A DNA stretch of 64,000 bases from the NCBI GenBank assembly GCA_963565915.1, contig OY751490.1, positions 1,984,001 through 2,048,000 of the forward strand, written 5' to 3'. Under the pieces are notes generated by a model. That model was not told the DNA's origin. It made no database searches and saw only the letters and a program-made list of their open reading frames with translations. Source of the stretch: Entoloma clypeatum (Eukaryota; Basidiomycota; Agaricomycetes; Agaricales; Entolomataceae). Position 1 is the first letter of the stretch, and every line of letters begins with the position of its first letter. Positions 1 through 11,518 of this stretch are shown one piece after another. The position numbers and the translations under genes were made by a program.

Positions 1-1559
1 CCTACCCCTCTTCCCCTCGTCGTCCCCCGTTCTCCCGACCCTTCTGTTCTTCCCCGTTCCCATGAACCTAAGCCGGAGCCTGTTCGACCTCGTAGGTATC
101 CTCGCCGTGTTTATCACGACCATTACGAGCGTTCTGAGGAGGGTGCAAACGCCGTCGAAAAGCGTTGCGAGCTGCATCCGCAATGTGGGGGGCCTGAGCC
201 AACACCGACCCCCACACCTCCGCCTACGCCGGAAGCAACAGATTGCACCCAAACTACGGAACCCACCACTACAGAACCCGATCCTGGGCCCGCTGAGCCC
301 ACGCCTGATGATACCCAACGGACGACGGCTGGTCCGGATGCTACACCGACTGATACCACTACAACCGAAGACACTGCGATGGCTACTCCAACCGCAACGG
401 ATTCGACGCCCGTTGCAACCCCCACCGGAACAACGACCGAGACCGTATCAGCCATCCCGGGGCCGACCACTACTACAGCCGATGAGGGTGATTCGACACC
501 GGCACCCACGCCTGCCCCAGAGACGGAACCCACCACCACCGAGGAGGGTAATACGCCTTTGGCCACGACAACTGATTCGACACCAGCATCCACGCCTACC
601 CCAGAGACGGAACCCACCATCACCGAGGAGGGTAATACGCCTTTGGCCACAACAACTGATTCGACACCAGCACCCACGCCTACCCCAGAGACGGAACCCA
701 CCATCACCGAGGAGGGTAATACGCCTTTGGCCACAACAACGTCTGATGGTGGTGATCCCACACCGACCCCTGAGAACGTTGAACCCACTCCAACACCTGA
801 TGGTGGCAATTGTAAACCCACCCTGACTGTCACCAGCGATGGCCCCGTGGGGCCAACCGCGACGCCGTTTCCTGGTGGCAGCGAGACCACGTCAGCACCC
901 TCCCCGCTTCCCACATGTGCCGGTGACAACAGCACGCTGGCCTCGTTCACTTACACAGCGAGTATCACCGCCACACTCAAGGACGGCGAGCAGACGACAA
1001 TAACGGTGCCAATATCCACATCGCTTGATTCCATCACTACCACCCTTCCCGATGGCGAGGTATTGACGTTGTCGGTGCCTGCGCCCGAGATCATGACGAC
1101 TACGCTCGCTAATGGGACGACGACGACGATAATAGGGCCCTCCCTGGCCACGTCGACAACAGAGGCAGGCGACTCTCCTACCACTATATCCACTCCTCCC
1201 GAGAGACGCATGCCCAGTGGGCCGACCCCCACGAAGACGCCTGATCCAACACCAACGAAGTCAGAAGTGGGGATGGCCACTGAGCCTGTCGGCGGACGGC
1301 GGCGTACTTTCCGACCGCGCGGAGCAGGTCCGATGGGTGGGGGACATTTGCTGTACTCGGGCAGTCAGATAAATGGTGGCGAGGCTGATGATCCTGTCAT
1401 CCCAAGTCCGAGTCCAAGTCCACGTCCCACAGTAGTTACAAGATCGCTCCAAGCGCGTTCACCTCCATGGATTTCCTGGTTTCGGTAAGTCCTGATCCGT
1501 CTTTGTGACCTCCTGATGACAGTGCTTACTTTTCTCCCTGCAGGCGACGTAGCAGATAG
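1..1559 (+). CDS. Pro/Thr/Ser-rich protein, 5' partial
   Basis: The frame is already open at base 1, so the true start lies upstream. Exons are 1..1484 and 1544..1559. The GTAAGT...CTGCAG intron of 59 nt replaces an in-frame TAA and gives a short basic end (WFRRRSR) before a TAG. The protein is dominated by Thr, Pro, Ser and Glu and holds three copies of a 28-residue repeat (see 490-741). A Lys-Arg pair followed by a Cys-containing stretch (KRCELHPQCGG, near 160-190) could be a Kex2-type processing site, which is inference. The Thr-rich C-terminal part resembles heavily O-glycosylated fungal wall or secreted proteins, but no catalytic domain is visible and neither signal peptide nor GPI signal can be judged because the N-terminus is missing. 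The opposite strand is also open here, an artefact of the biased composition. Function unknown. Confidence 0.6.
490..741 (+). repeat. 84-nt in-frame tandem repeat, three copies
   Basis: Units are 490-573, 574-657 and 658-741. Each encodes 28 residues beginning DSTPA and ending PLATTT, with one or two substitutions between copies; the second and third copies are nearly identical. The period is a multiple of three, so copy-number change would keep the frame, as in other fungal wall-protein minisatellites. Confidence 0.9.
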
Positions 1560-1726
1560 ATCGATTCGCGCGTGAACGTTTGCTGTGATTGCAACCGCTC
1601 GAGGGACTGGCTTCTCAAGAGCATGTAAAATATAAAAGAAATTTCTTAATACACGTTTAGCGCAAAACAGTTCCTGTGCACTTTATGAGGCGTCTGCAAC
1701 TATTACTTGAGTCTGTAAGCTCTCCT

Positions 1727-3099
1727 TCACAATATATCGTCCCTCAGGTCAACAACGACGGCTTGGAACCCTGGCCCTCCAAACGGGACTCTCCTCTTAC
1801 CATGGTCACTTGCCGTAGTGGTCCTCCACGTATGCCGGCCAGCTGGCGAGTTTGCAGCATTGACAAACACTGTCCTTTCCACCTGAGAATTAAGGGTCAA
1901 ACTCGGAAAAGAATTTGATCTTCCATCAACATCTCTAATATCCCCTTCCCCCTCCAATGACACAACGTCACCTCCCTCTCCTCCCTCATCATCGGAATCA
2001 GTCTCGTCATTATTGTGTCCAGGCACAGCAAAGTTCCCAGACCCATCTCGCACCCAATCATGCACATGTCCTCCACGAGCTTCATGGATGTGACCAGCGA
2101 CGTGGATCCGCGGACGTAGCTCCGGGAGCCGTTTCAGCAGAGCGTCACAGCCGACGGGATCGCCCCTGTTCGTCAGATCGAGGATTCCAAAGGCTGGGCC
2201 GTGGGTGAGCCTGTTAAGGTTTCGCGATTAATAGGTATGAAGGTGAAAGAACAGGAACACGGACAGAATATCGGTTTTGGGGAATTTAGAAACAAGATCT
2301 ACGAATTGACGTGAGGGCCGTTGTATGAAATAGGAGCCAAAAAAAAAAAGAAAGAAAAAAAAACTGACCTGGTCCATCTTGTCTCTCGTAATTGAATGCC
2401 CAGTCGAAGAACCAGGGTGACCACTTGCAAAATGAATTAGAGGATAAGGGGGTACAAGTTCATAGGGACATCGGAACTTACAGGTGACCCATAGACACTC
2501 CACGATCTCCCGCCCTCTTTGACTTGGAACCTATGCTGCTCATCTTGAAGGTAGACCACCCCCGCTGCCACGGCCCGTTCGCCCTTAAGAAGATCTCGGA
2601 TCGCGGGTGCTGGCTACAAGAACCCACCAGGCATAGAATTCACAAGGTACAATGACATAATTTCGATAAGGTACATACCTGTTTCCCAACATTGCGATGC
2701 CATTTTGGCCAATTGGTCTCATACCATTCATGATGGAGTGTAAGATCATGGTTGCCTGCTATAATTCTGAAAACACACCAGGTCAGCTCTGCACAGAATA
2801 GAGTAGGGAACAGGGAATCCAGCTCACATCTTGACTTTGTGCGGAAGTCGACACAACCAGTCCATAGTGGCCCCAAACTCATTCAGCATCCCGCTGTTCG
2901 TCAGATCACCACTGTGTAACAGGACATCGCCGTCAGGCACGTCGAAGGCGCGCGCGTGGGTGTCGCTTATGCAAACGAAACGCGTCCAGCTCGGACCGGG
3001 CGCGGGTTCGAGCTTTTCAGGGTCGTATTCGAGGTGGACGACGGCAGTTGATGAACGGAGGTTCTTTGGTTCATAAAGAAATGGAGGCGGATCACTCAT
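1727..3099 (-). CDS. Calcineurin-like metallophosphoesterase (MPPED/239FB-like)
   Basis: Exons 1727..2210, 2265..2298, 2369..2423, 2482..2613, 2679..2766 and 2828..3099 join to 354 aa. All metal-binding motifs of the family are present in order: SDTHAR, HSGDLTN, AGNHD, THGPAFG and AGHIHEARG. The segment VYGSPWSPWFFDWAFNY matches the substrate-side loop typical of MPPED1/2-type phosphodiesterases. The family hydrolyses phosphodiesters or phosphoproteins with two metals; the substrate here cannot be told. Joining the 34-nt fifth exon needs a GTCCGT donor, which restores the family reading ILLTHGP exactly. The intron before this exon carries a long A-rich tract on the + strand (2339-2363), which is a polypyrimidine tract on the coding strand. 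The C-terminal ~100 residues are acidic and divergent. No signal peptide is seen, so a cytosolic location is likely. Confidence 0.85.
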
Positions 3100-3629
3100 T
3101 AGGTTGGAGGTAGAGCTAGGGTTGTCTCCTCAAGGGCACGTGAGGGTCTTAGAAACAAGCTGGTATTAACTTCTTCTATTACAGTAAAGTACTTCATTAT
3201 GAAGCTGTTCTACAAAGTATCGAATTACACAATGACTTCTTAGCCACCATAATAAACCCAACAGAAAACAAGAGAGGGATGGAATAACATATTTACAAAG
3301 TATATAGCAAGACTATAATTTAGATGATGTGGCCGATGTATAAGAAATTGGGTGACGAGTTTTATGGTGTATGGAACATACATGTCCAGAGTGTGATCTA
3401 CTGATGGTGCGGTGAGAACGTGGTGGTTAGGTATTACATGTGTGTGCTACTCAGAGAAAGAAAGAAGAAAAGGTCCCATCCATCCAGGTGATCGAATGAT
3501 CTGGGATATTGGAAAGGGATTACTCGAGTTTCATAGTTGAACATCAATGCCAGCTGGGCTAGTCGTACGTCTAAAAATGAGGTGCACTGAGGGGGAAGGT
3601 CAGACCACTGAGAAGGCGCGGAACGGACG
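3100..3629. other. Intergenic, no gene seen
   Basis: AT-rich stretch between the start of the metallophosphoesterase gene and the stop of the SPT2 gene, both on the minus strand. It must hold the promoter of the former and the 3' end of the latter. No frame, RNA gene or repeat was recognised. Confidence 0.6.
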
Positions 3630-5192
3630 TCAGTTCCGTCGTTGGTGCTTTGTCGCCTCTTTCTTTCGCCTCCGTTTTTCCTCCTCGCGGCGGCGCTCCT
3701 CCTCTAATGCAAGAATATCTTCCCTTTTGGCGATACGAGCACTGAACGGGAATGGACTTCAGCATCACGAACAAGAATGACATGACAAACCTCTGCTTTT
3801 CCTCTCTCTCCAGGATCGTTGCATCTGCCTCCATATCCTCATCATCGCTAAAAACATCCCTGGAGACATAGGCACTCCGGTCTCTGCCCATGATCTTCCA
3901 AATCTCGTTTCTGATCTCGCTTTGCTTATTAGAACCAGCAAAGTGTTTCTTGGGAGGTGGTGGAGAGTCGGACAGGCTGGGTGAGCGAGGGCGTTTTCTA
4001 GCCGGAGGGGCATCGGAAGAAGCGCATGGCTTTGAGGTCACCGATGAATGTTTGTCGGATGGAAGAGGACGAGAAGGCACCGAAGACTTCGAGCTTGCAT
4101 GGCCAGCAGGTGTGTTTTTACTAGATGTCGACTTCAATAGAGAAGTAGAGGTTTTGGCAGGGGCGGTTGTTTTCTTCACTGGGTTCGAAGACTGAGGAGT
4201 AGGTGTGCCCGTCTTGCTACCCTCTGAAAAAGAGATGAAGAGGGAGGGTAAACACTACTCAAGGAGACCAAGAGAATCCTCAAGAAGGGATACTTACGGG
4301 GGGCAGGAGTGTTCGCGCCAGGGGTAGCTGTCGACGTGGTAGATTGCTGTCGAGGAGGCGACAGCTTTTTTGTCACCGGCTCCTTCTTCTTCGGCGACAC
4401 AAACCAGTCGTCGAACCCCCGAGCGTCGTCCCCGTCTAGTATCTTGACCTCCCGTGCCTTGGCTCTATCCTGCAGAATCTCGTCAATCGTACGAGTATCG
4501 CGTTTGACGGTATTAAGCTTTGTGAGGGTATTGGGCATCGCCGCAAGGCGCTCCTTCACGGATTTGTTCGCGGCGGGAGCCCCATCGGCCAGGTTCATCG
4601 AGGTCGTCATATCGACAGCACCACCCGGCAAACGTCGACCGGCTCTCGATGAATGATTTCCCGAGCTCGAAGACCGCTTGTTGGATTGGAAAAGTTTCTT
4701 CAACTCCAGCGCCTGTTTCCTCTCCCGTTTCTCTTCCCTCGTCAGAAAGTCCGGTGTAGCTCCACCGGCGTCATCATCGCCGTCTTCACCGGGTACCCGG
4801 CGCTTGCGAACCTCTGCCCTAGCCCGACTCTGGGAAGAAGACGCAGGCCATTTGGGAGAAGAGGTGTCAGGGGTGGACGAGAGGCTCTTGGCCTTCTTGG
4901 GGCCATATCGGAGAGCATTCTTAGCGTCCTCCTCGCGTTTCTGGAGTGCAGCGGCCTTGGCCAGTCTTTCCTGCTCGAGGCGCTGCTGTCGCTCCCGCTC
5001 CTTCTTCTCGTCCTCGAAATATTTGAGGCGGAGTTGTCGTGCAAGCTCTTTCTCCTTCCGCTCCTGCTCTTCCCGTTGCTTCTGGCGGAGTTCCTCATTG
5101 CGCTGTCGCAGGGCTAGGGCCTCTTGGACAGCGCCCTGTGCTTCTTTGGTCTGGGAGGCGCTGATGGCCATGAGAGCCCGGAAAGTGGACAT
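3630..5192 (-). CDS. SPT2: SPT2 chromatin protein / histone chaperone
   Basis: Exons 3630..3723, 3791..4223 and 4298..5192 give 473 aa. The N-terminal third is a highly charged coiled coil rich in Glu, Arg, Lys and Gln (residues ~25-95). The middle is disordered and basic. The C-terminal ~70 residues form the SPT2 domain: EIRNEIWKIMGRD, an acidic Asp/Glu run (DVFSDDEDMEA), then EEERRREEEKRRRKKEA just before the stop. In yeast and animals this domain binds H3-H4 and keeps nucleosomes intact during transcription. Skipping the 67-nt second intron (3724..3790) is required to reach this C-terminal signature; reading through would replace it. The gene is divergent from the ataxin-3-like gene. A nuclear location is inferred from the family and the basic composition. 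Confidence 0.85.
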
Positions 5193-5326
5193 GGTTAGAG
5201 AGGAGATGAGGGTGAGTACACAACAAAGTGACCAGCAATCTGTGGGGACAATGATTCAGTCGACGTTCAGCCACATGAACATCTGTTTGGTGTTGTTTGC
5301 TCCCTGACCTGCCTCCTCCTCCCACG
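5193..5326. promoter_or_regulatory. Divergent promoter, SPT2 / ataxin-3-like
   Basis: The 134 bp between the two start codons must hold both promoters and both 5' leaders. No TATA box is obvious. Confidence 0.5.
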
Positions 5327-7212
5327 ATGGCCGGTGTAGAGAACCTGATTTACCATGAGAGGCAGCAGCCAGGATCGATGCTGTGTGCACAGCACGCCCT
5401 CAATTCTTTGCTGCGTATGTCGCCCCTACTATCAGTCTCGCATAGATTTGACCATTGCGACTAGAGGGAAACTATGCAAGTACATCGGTGCATCATAAAC
5501 GTGGTACTGACCTCAGCCACACCAGTTTACCGCCCCCGATCTTTCAGACATTGCCAAAAACCTCGATCTGCTCGAACGCAGCTATGACGAGGCGCACAGG
5601 GAGAGCACCAATATGGACGATACAGGTATGCCAGATAAACACCAGCAAGTCTAATTTGCTCCATAATGTCTCTAGGCTTCTTCTCAGTACAAGTATTAGA
5701 AAACGCACTCAAAGTTTGGGGGTTGAAGTGAAGGGATCTCCTCGGTTTGATGTACCCAGACAAACTCAGTCTTCCTCCTAGTCTTACCCGGTGGCGCGGA
5801 GAGGGAATGAGACCCTACCAAGACAGCCCACAGTAGGCCCACGATTCCTAATCTCGCAGCAGTTCCAACCCTAACCCGTCGTCTTCCTCCTAGTACTCAG
5901 CTGGCGTTCATCCTCAATCTAGATCAACACTGGTTTACCCTCCGCCGCTTCGGACACGCTGAATCCAACATAGATGCCGACCTTGGAAATGGACACTGGT
6001 TTAATCTCAACTCGGCCCTAATAGCACCCGAATGGGTCGGAAAAACCTACCTTGGGATGGTGCTGCAGCAGGCCGAGTCCGACGGTATGCAAATTTGATC
6101 TTTCTCCTTGGAAGATATTCACAACCTTCCATCTCTTAGGCTACTCCGTCTTCGCAGTAACACAAATCGATCCTTCAGCGCCGCTTGCCCTCCCTCGCAC
6201 AGAAGCGGATGAAATCGCCTCAACCCTTCCTGAACCTACCTCTGTTCCACGCACATCATTCACAACCCAAAAGTTTCCTTCCACATCATCATCAACACAC
6301 ATTCCTGGCTTCGAAGACGAAGATTATGAGCTGCAAGCCGCGCTCCAAGCTTCCCTCGCAGGGAACTCCCCTCCAGTCAACTTTGGTGACCCTCCTGCTG
6401 TATCCGCGCCACCCCCGCTCACGCGCGCAGCCTTCACCGACCTCCCGCCATCTTCCAACCCAGCTTCGGGCGCGCAGACGCCTAACTTTCCGCATGACCT
6501 ACCCCAACCAGCCCGTGCCGGCCGACGGTCGGCATTGCTTTCTTCAGCACAAGACGAGGATGAAGACGAGGACGCGGAAATGGAAGTGGAGACAGAGCGA
6601 GACCCAGTCGCAGCCAGCATGGCACGCAACAGGCTGATGCTGCAGCGGATGCGGGAAGAGCAAGAGTACGCCCAGCGCGAGCTCTGGGCTGACACGTCGA
6701 ACGATCCGGAGGTAGAAGCAAGACGGGCGGAGCGGAGGAGAGCGGAAGAGGAGGAGGCGGAGCACCTCCGGAGGGCGATTGATGAGAGCGAGGCTACTGC
6801 GCGGGAAGAAGGACATTACACGGAGCGCACCAGCGAAGGAGACGATGCTGAGCATGTTCGTAGCGGGGAAGGAGTGCCTTCATCGGAATTGTTCAACCAT
6901 GACAGGGTGTACGATGATGACGATGCGGAGCTACAAGCGGCGTTGAAGGCTTCTTTGGAACACGTCCCGGATGGATGGATCTTCCCCGAGCGTTCTACTC
7001 CTCGGCAGCCCAGTTTTACTCCTTCGGGCGCGGCCCCTGTGGCGGGTTCCCGAGCCAGGCAAGAAGGTGAGAGCGAGAGGGGAGATGTTGAATCTATCTT
7101 CTCTGACGAGACTGAGCTGAGCGCGTCGAATGTGAGCCAATCCGAGGCTCCTGTAGAGACGGTTAGCGTGGACGAACTGAGAAAGAGAAGGTTAGCGAGG
7201 TTTGGAGCCTGA
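5327..7212 (+). CDS. Ataxin-3-like Josephin deubiquitinase with three UIMs
   Basis: Exons 5327..5414, 5465..5475, 5526..5625, 5676..5727, 5782..5832, 5894..6084 and 6140..7212 give 521 aa. The Josephin domain fills residues 1-~172 with a complete catalytic set: Cys20 (SMLCAQHALNSLL), His113 (DQHWFTLRRFG) and Asn138 (HWFNLNS). It cleaves ubiquitin chains in the ataxin-3 family. Three ubiquitin-interacting motifs follow: EDYELQAALQASLAG (~224-238), EEAEHLRRAIDESEA, and DDAELQAALKASLEH. There is no polyglutamine tract. Exon 2 is only 11 nt, and the intron after it uses a GC donor (GCAAGT); with both, the protein reads QGNYFTAPDLSDIA as in fungal homologues. The final exon is acidic and rich in Glu/Arg. 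Role inferred: editing of ubiquitin chains in protein quality control. Confidence 0.9.
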
Positions 7213-7429
7213 GTTGTGTACATAGTGCCCCGTCAGATGTGCAAGCCTCCGACGTAGAGATGCAATCCGAGCTGAAATTCAAAATAAATAAATAAAAGTC
7301 CCAGTTGGAAAGACGGGAAACAGAAAGGGAGGAAGTAAGGATACGGCAGGAGCGCATTCTCGTATCTCGTAACCTCTCGTGGATCTATCGTCAAGCGCAC
7401 GCGCCGCTCGCACGCTGTCGAGTCGGCTC

Positions 7430-8960
7430 TCACCTGATTCTCCCAACCTGCCCTCCAAAACAACCCTTCCGCAGCTTCAGGCCCAGGTGCATACATCGCT
7501 GATCGACCACATTGTCGCGACTACGCATCCCGGCGGCAATATACACTGCTTCGTCTGATCCTCCATGCTCGTCTGGCATACAGTACAACATGAAGGCGTG
7601 GTCCGCGCGAGGCACGTGTTGGTTCATCATTTCTAGCAGCTCCAGTCGGTCACTGGAGAGTTACACCCACTCTAGAGATTGCATGGCAAGCAAAGTGCAC
7701 CCAATTACATGTCTTTATCTCCTCGGTGACTCGCAAAGTAGTGGCAGCGGCGCCCTCCAGCAACAAAGAGTCGATATGACCCTTTGCCTTCATGTCCTTC
7801 AGTGTACGTGTCTCGATTCTCGTAGTTAGAATGGTAGAAAGGCCAAGCGTGGCTGGCTGGCTGATCAGAAGCATGCGAGTGGAGGGCTATTCCTGGTAGT
7901 CCAATGATTTAATCCTGCCAATCAGCAGGCTGATGGTCGGAGTATATGAGGAAAGTCAAACGCAAGGTTTAGAAAGTCTTCTCGCTCTGAATCGTAGATC
8001 CGTGCAGCGTGGAACGGGAGTGGACCGGTGGGACACTACCACAGGCGGAACCGATGCGAGTATTGAGGCTTAACGAACTTGTCAGCAAAGATACGTTCCT
8101 TGAGTGGGAAACGCGACGCACTGAAGTATACCTAATGCAAGCTTCGCCACATGCTCCCAAAGATTGCGGATGACCTTCTTTGCGTGCGGAGAGGGTCGAT
8201 CAAAGCGATCAGCTTCCCGCAAGTGGACACCCTGCCTCGTCAGATAGGCACGCAACCTTGTGTAGCTCGATTGCTTTCTGATTGTTCATGCCTTTGAATG
8301 GAATGTGAAGCGGCGCAAAGCCAGGGCAAGAGCATCACATCTCTTTCTGAAGATGACCACAGCACCATCACGCGGTACCCTGGAATGGAACGAGGCTCGT
8401 AATCGCGGGCGGTCGAAGAAAATCCTAGAAAGCAGGGAGCGAGCGAATTTCGCCACGAAGTCGAGACCATTCCTTGGCAAGTTCCACGTGCCTTTGAATT
8501 TCTGGCAATCATCTGCGCCATGGACAAAATATACTGGACGTTTCACGACGAGACGTAGAAAGTGAGGGGCAGATTACGGGCGCGTAGATGACCGTGCTTC
8601 TGAAGCGAAAGCCAAGCGAGAGTCCGAGATTCCTGAGCAGAGCGGCAGGGATGCTGGCATCGGCCAGTGGACGGATATTGCACTTTCAATGTCCACGAGA
8701 TCTCCGTTGTGTCCGAAGCGGGAGTCGAGCAATTTTAGAGAGCTGGCATGCCTTGCGGAGTGAGATCAACGGCAGACTGGAGGTTGATATTGCACTTTGG
8801 ATATCTGCGAGATCCCCGGTGTAGGTGAAGCGAGAGCCCAATGACATTCCGAGAATGACAAGTCGTACAGGCATGTTGGCATCACCTATGGCATGCAGAT
8901 TAGCGCACTGAACCGAACGCGAGGGCTTGTATATCAACTGGCACCTGGTTTCCATTTGAA
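7430..8960 (-). pseudogene. Decayed TPR-CHAT domain gene
   Basis: Minus-strand remnants are spread over several frames with internal stops. From 5' to 3' they are a TPR-like unit (MPVRLVILGMSLGSRFTYTG then DLADIQSAI, ~8790-8890); a second eroded TPR (DASIPAALLRNLGLSLGFRF, ~8600-8680); a CHAT N-terminal part (RDGAVVIFRKRCDALAL, ~8300-8400); RLRAYLTRQGVHLREADRFD and IRNLWEHVAKLAL (~8150-8250); SLLLEG...WVHFACHA with the CHAT histidine region (~7690-7780); and SDEAVYIAAGM downstream of a damaged Cys segment (7520-7560), where the usual SACQT is replaced. CHAT is a caspase-like peptidase fold that is greatly expanded with TPRs in Agaricomycetes. At least two frame changes and stops mean it cannot encode an intact enzyme. 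The exact ends are uncertain. Confidence 0.75.
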
Positions 8961-9161
8961 TTGCATTCTTTTGCCGTGCTCAACTAGTTGCCACTCCTGG
9001 GACGTTCCCTGCAATAGGATTCGCGTGCATCCCATTCATACAAAAGTCGTCTGCATCGTATCATGTACATTTGCTATCGATATCGTAGGTTGCTGAAATA
9101 TGCATCTCGATACCTAAACCACGTATAGCGCTTCTTTCCACATCGTCACTTGAACCCACAA

Positions 9162-11030
9162 TCAAAGTACTTTTCCTGGAAGAAGGGACCCCACCCACAA
9201 AGCCCAGAACACAAGAGCAACTAGGAAATAGTAGACAAGAAATCCACCCATGTACTGCTTTTCCATGGACAACGAGAACAATGACGTAGCCACTGCAGGT
9301 CCGATTGCTCTCATGATGCTCACCCCCATCTAGTCATAAGTTCAAATAAGCCGCCTGGCCTTTCGACGATAGACAAATACAGTCACCTGGCTCAATCCAT
9401 TCGTAGCCCCGAGGGAAGCCTTATTAGGTGCTGACGCGGCTATGAAAACAAACGATGAACCTGCAAGAAGACAACTCAATGTCGTTTAGGGTAGAATAAA
9501 GACATTATTCGACTCACCAAACGAGAGGTTCAAACCAATAAACGCAAGAGTCTGGACGGTCAAAATCCCCCAAACGACTGCGCTGAGCCCTTGCTCTTTT
9601 ACCAACACACTCATGATGGGGAAACAGATAAACATCGGAAAGACACACAGGAGGCCCGCGATGTAGGTCAGTTTTGAACCCCAGGAGTTGTGTATTTTTG
9701 CGAAGAAGAATACCTGGAATATTCCATTAATGATGCCATATGCCGAGAGGATGTTCCCGATCATGGAGGGGGGAAGCCCAAGCCCGCCGAGTGAGGTGGG
9801 TGTGGAAAAAAAGACAGGCTGTATGGCGCGGAAAGTGATGTCCAGAAGTGAGCATGCGGCGTAACTCCCTCCAGCAACAATGACGCGCCTATTGAGGAGG
9901 CTTCGTACGGGAACAGGTTTATCGGAGTCAGGGACTGTGCGATGGTGATCTTCTGACTCTGCAATATTTTGATGACTGGAGGTGCCTTTTCTCGTCTTCA
10001 ATCCAAGATATTCGGATATCGAAATCGGGTGTTTGAGGGTTTCTTTGAGGAAAAAAAAGACGACCAGCCAGACCGTGGCGGACCACGTAGCTACTATTGC
10101 GCAAGGCAAGAAGTAGGGGTACTTTGTTAGGAATTGATTGTTGCCGAAAATGGCCGGGAATTGCTCGACTGGATGTGACAAGGAGCCACCAATGATAGGT
10201 CCGATCTGTCACTGAAATCAAGGTTTGAAGTGCTAAGTCGTACATGAACGTACAGAGCCGCCAGCAGCCCACGCGAGTGGCACAGTGGAATATATCTTGT
10301 AATTTCATCCTGTCAGGAGAGGGCCACTCGTATGAAATAATCGATGCCCACCTTCGCTATGTTCGTCGAATCGCTCAATTCTGCCATCATGCTTTTCATG
10401 ACACCAACGTTGCCATCTGTAGATGATGAATATTCAGGATACGACAAGTTAAGCTTGTGGTACATACTCAATGCGCCGTTGAGGGTCCGACTTGAACACG
10501 TCAACAGCTTGAGAAGGGGCAAAAGGGTGAAAACCAACCTCAAGACTAGACCCCAGAAAGTCGTGGACAATCCAAAACAATACATGGACATGGACAATCC
10601 GAACAGCCCGAGGAGGATGACTGGCTTTCGGCCAATATGGTCAGACGTCCTGCTCCAGTGTAGCACAGTTACTGCCTCAGCCAGATAGAACAGAGATTGC
10701 TATATATTTTCGTGCGAACGATTAGCAGACGTTTGAGTTCATATGGTAGCTTACCAAAAGTCCAACATAATAGCCAACTCTAGCTTCGTTTCCGTGGGTG
10801 ATTCCGATATCCCTGATAAGCTAGAGCAAGAGAGAGCTGGTGTTCGTGATTATCCTCTCCATTCCAAGGATAGCACAAACCTGGGGTGCGAATGGGAACA
10901 CAACAGTGAAAGTGACGGGTTCAGCTAGTTGCAGGAAGATAACTAGGGAAAACTGCGCCCAAGGTAGAGGCGTCGCTTTTACTGGCTGAGAGGGAAGCAA
11001 GGGAGTCTCCTCATCTGCCTGTGGCGACAT
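9162..11030 (-). CDS. MFS transporter, ZIF1/ZIFL-like, copy A
   Basis: Nine exons, 9162..9329, 9387..9460, 9518..10205, 10254..10295, 10352..10416, 10468..10490, 10539..10699, 10755..10820 and 10881..11030, give 478 aa. The start is the Met of MSPQADEETPLLP, because the same start aligns in copies B and D; an upstream in-frame Met at 11090 is not conserved. The fold is a twelve-helix major facilitator. MFS motif A is SDHIGRKPVIL between helices 2 and 3, followed by a GALNGNVGVMKSMMAEL segment like that of plant ZIF1-type and fungal vacuolar MFS proteins. The N-terminus carries an acidic dileucine signal (EETPLL), often used for vacuolar sorting. Compared with B and D this copy lacks one intron, since its 65-nt exon equals 25+40 nt there. 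Substrate unknown; metal-chelate or drug export is possible. Confidence 0.85.
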
Positions 11031-11518
11031 ATTGGCGTAGGAAAGAGGATTAGCGAATAGCAGAATCTTATTTAAACGCGAATCCGCCATGAGTCATTGT
11101 CATCTGAGGATCATCAAGCATACGCGAGTGCGGGCGGACTTATTACGTCTCTTGACTCCCGAAGGATCACCTGCAGGCTGTAGGAGGCTGTAGGGTATGC
11201 TTCTGGGAACTGGCGAACCTGCGCGCGAGTAGGTAAGTATGTACTGATTCCCAACACCACTCGATGGAGGATAGAATAACCAATACACGATGAGCTTCGA
11301 CCCAGCTTTATTGCTTGAAGGAAGCATGTTTTGCTATCTGCCACAACACCCCACAACACCGCATCACCGCCACCCAGAAGAAAGACTGCCGTCATTCACG
11401 TTATTCTATCTGGTTACTATCTACAGTTAATTTGCGAGCTAGTGCTGATCAGGTAGTAAATGAAGCTCAGTACAGATCGGGTAATACATATCTTCATACA
11501 GACTCAACTTCCACTGAT
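11031..11518. other. Spacer between MFS copies A and B
   Basis: Holds the upstream region of copy A and the 3' flank of copy B. No gene or repeat recognised. Confidence 0.6.

Noticed and set aside
123..1280. Long open frames on the minus strand opposite the Thr/Pro-rich gene
   Set aside because: They mirror the biased codon composition (ACC/CCN become GGT/NGG) and lack splice sites or domains; the plus frame has the 84-nt repeat in phase and continues to the start of the window.
2339..2363. A-rich tract as a poly(A) retroposon scar
   Set aside because: It sits in an intron of the metallophosphoesterase gene just inside the donor, has no target-site duplication visible, and works as a polypyrimidine run on the coding strand.
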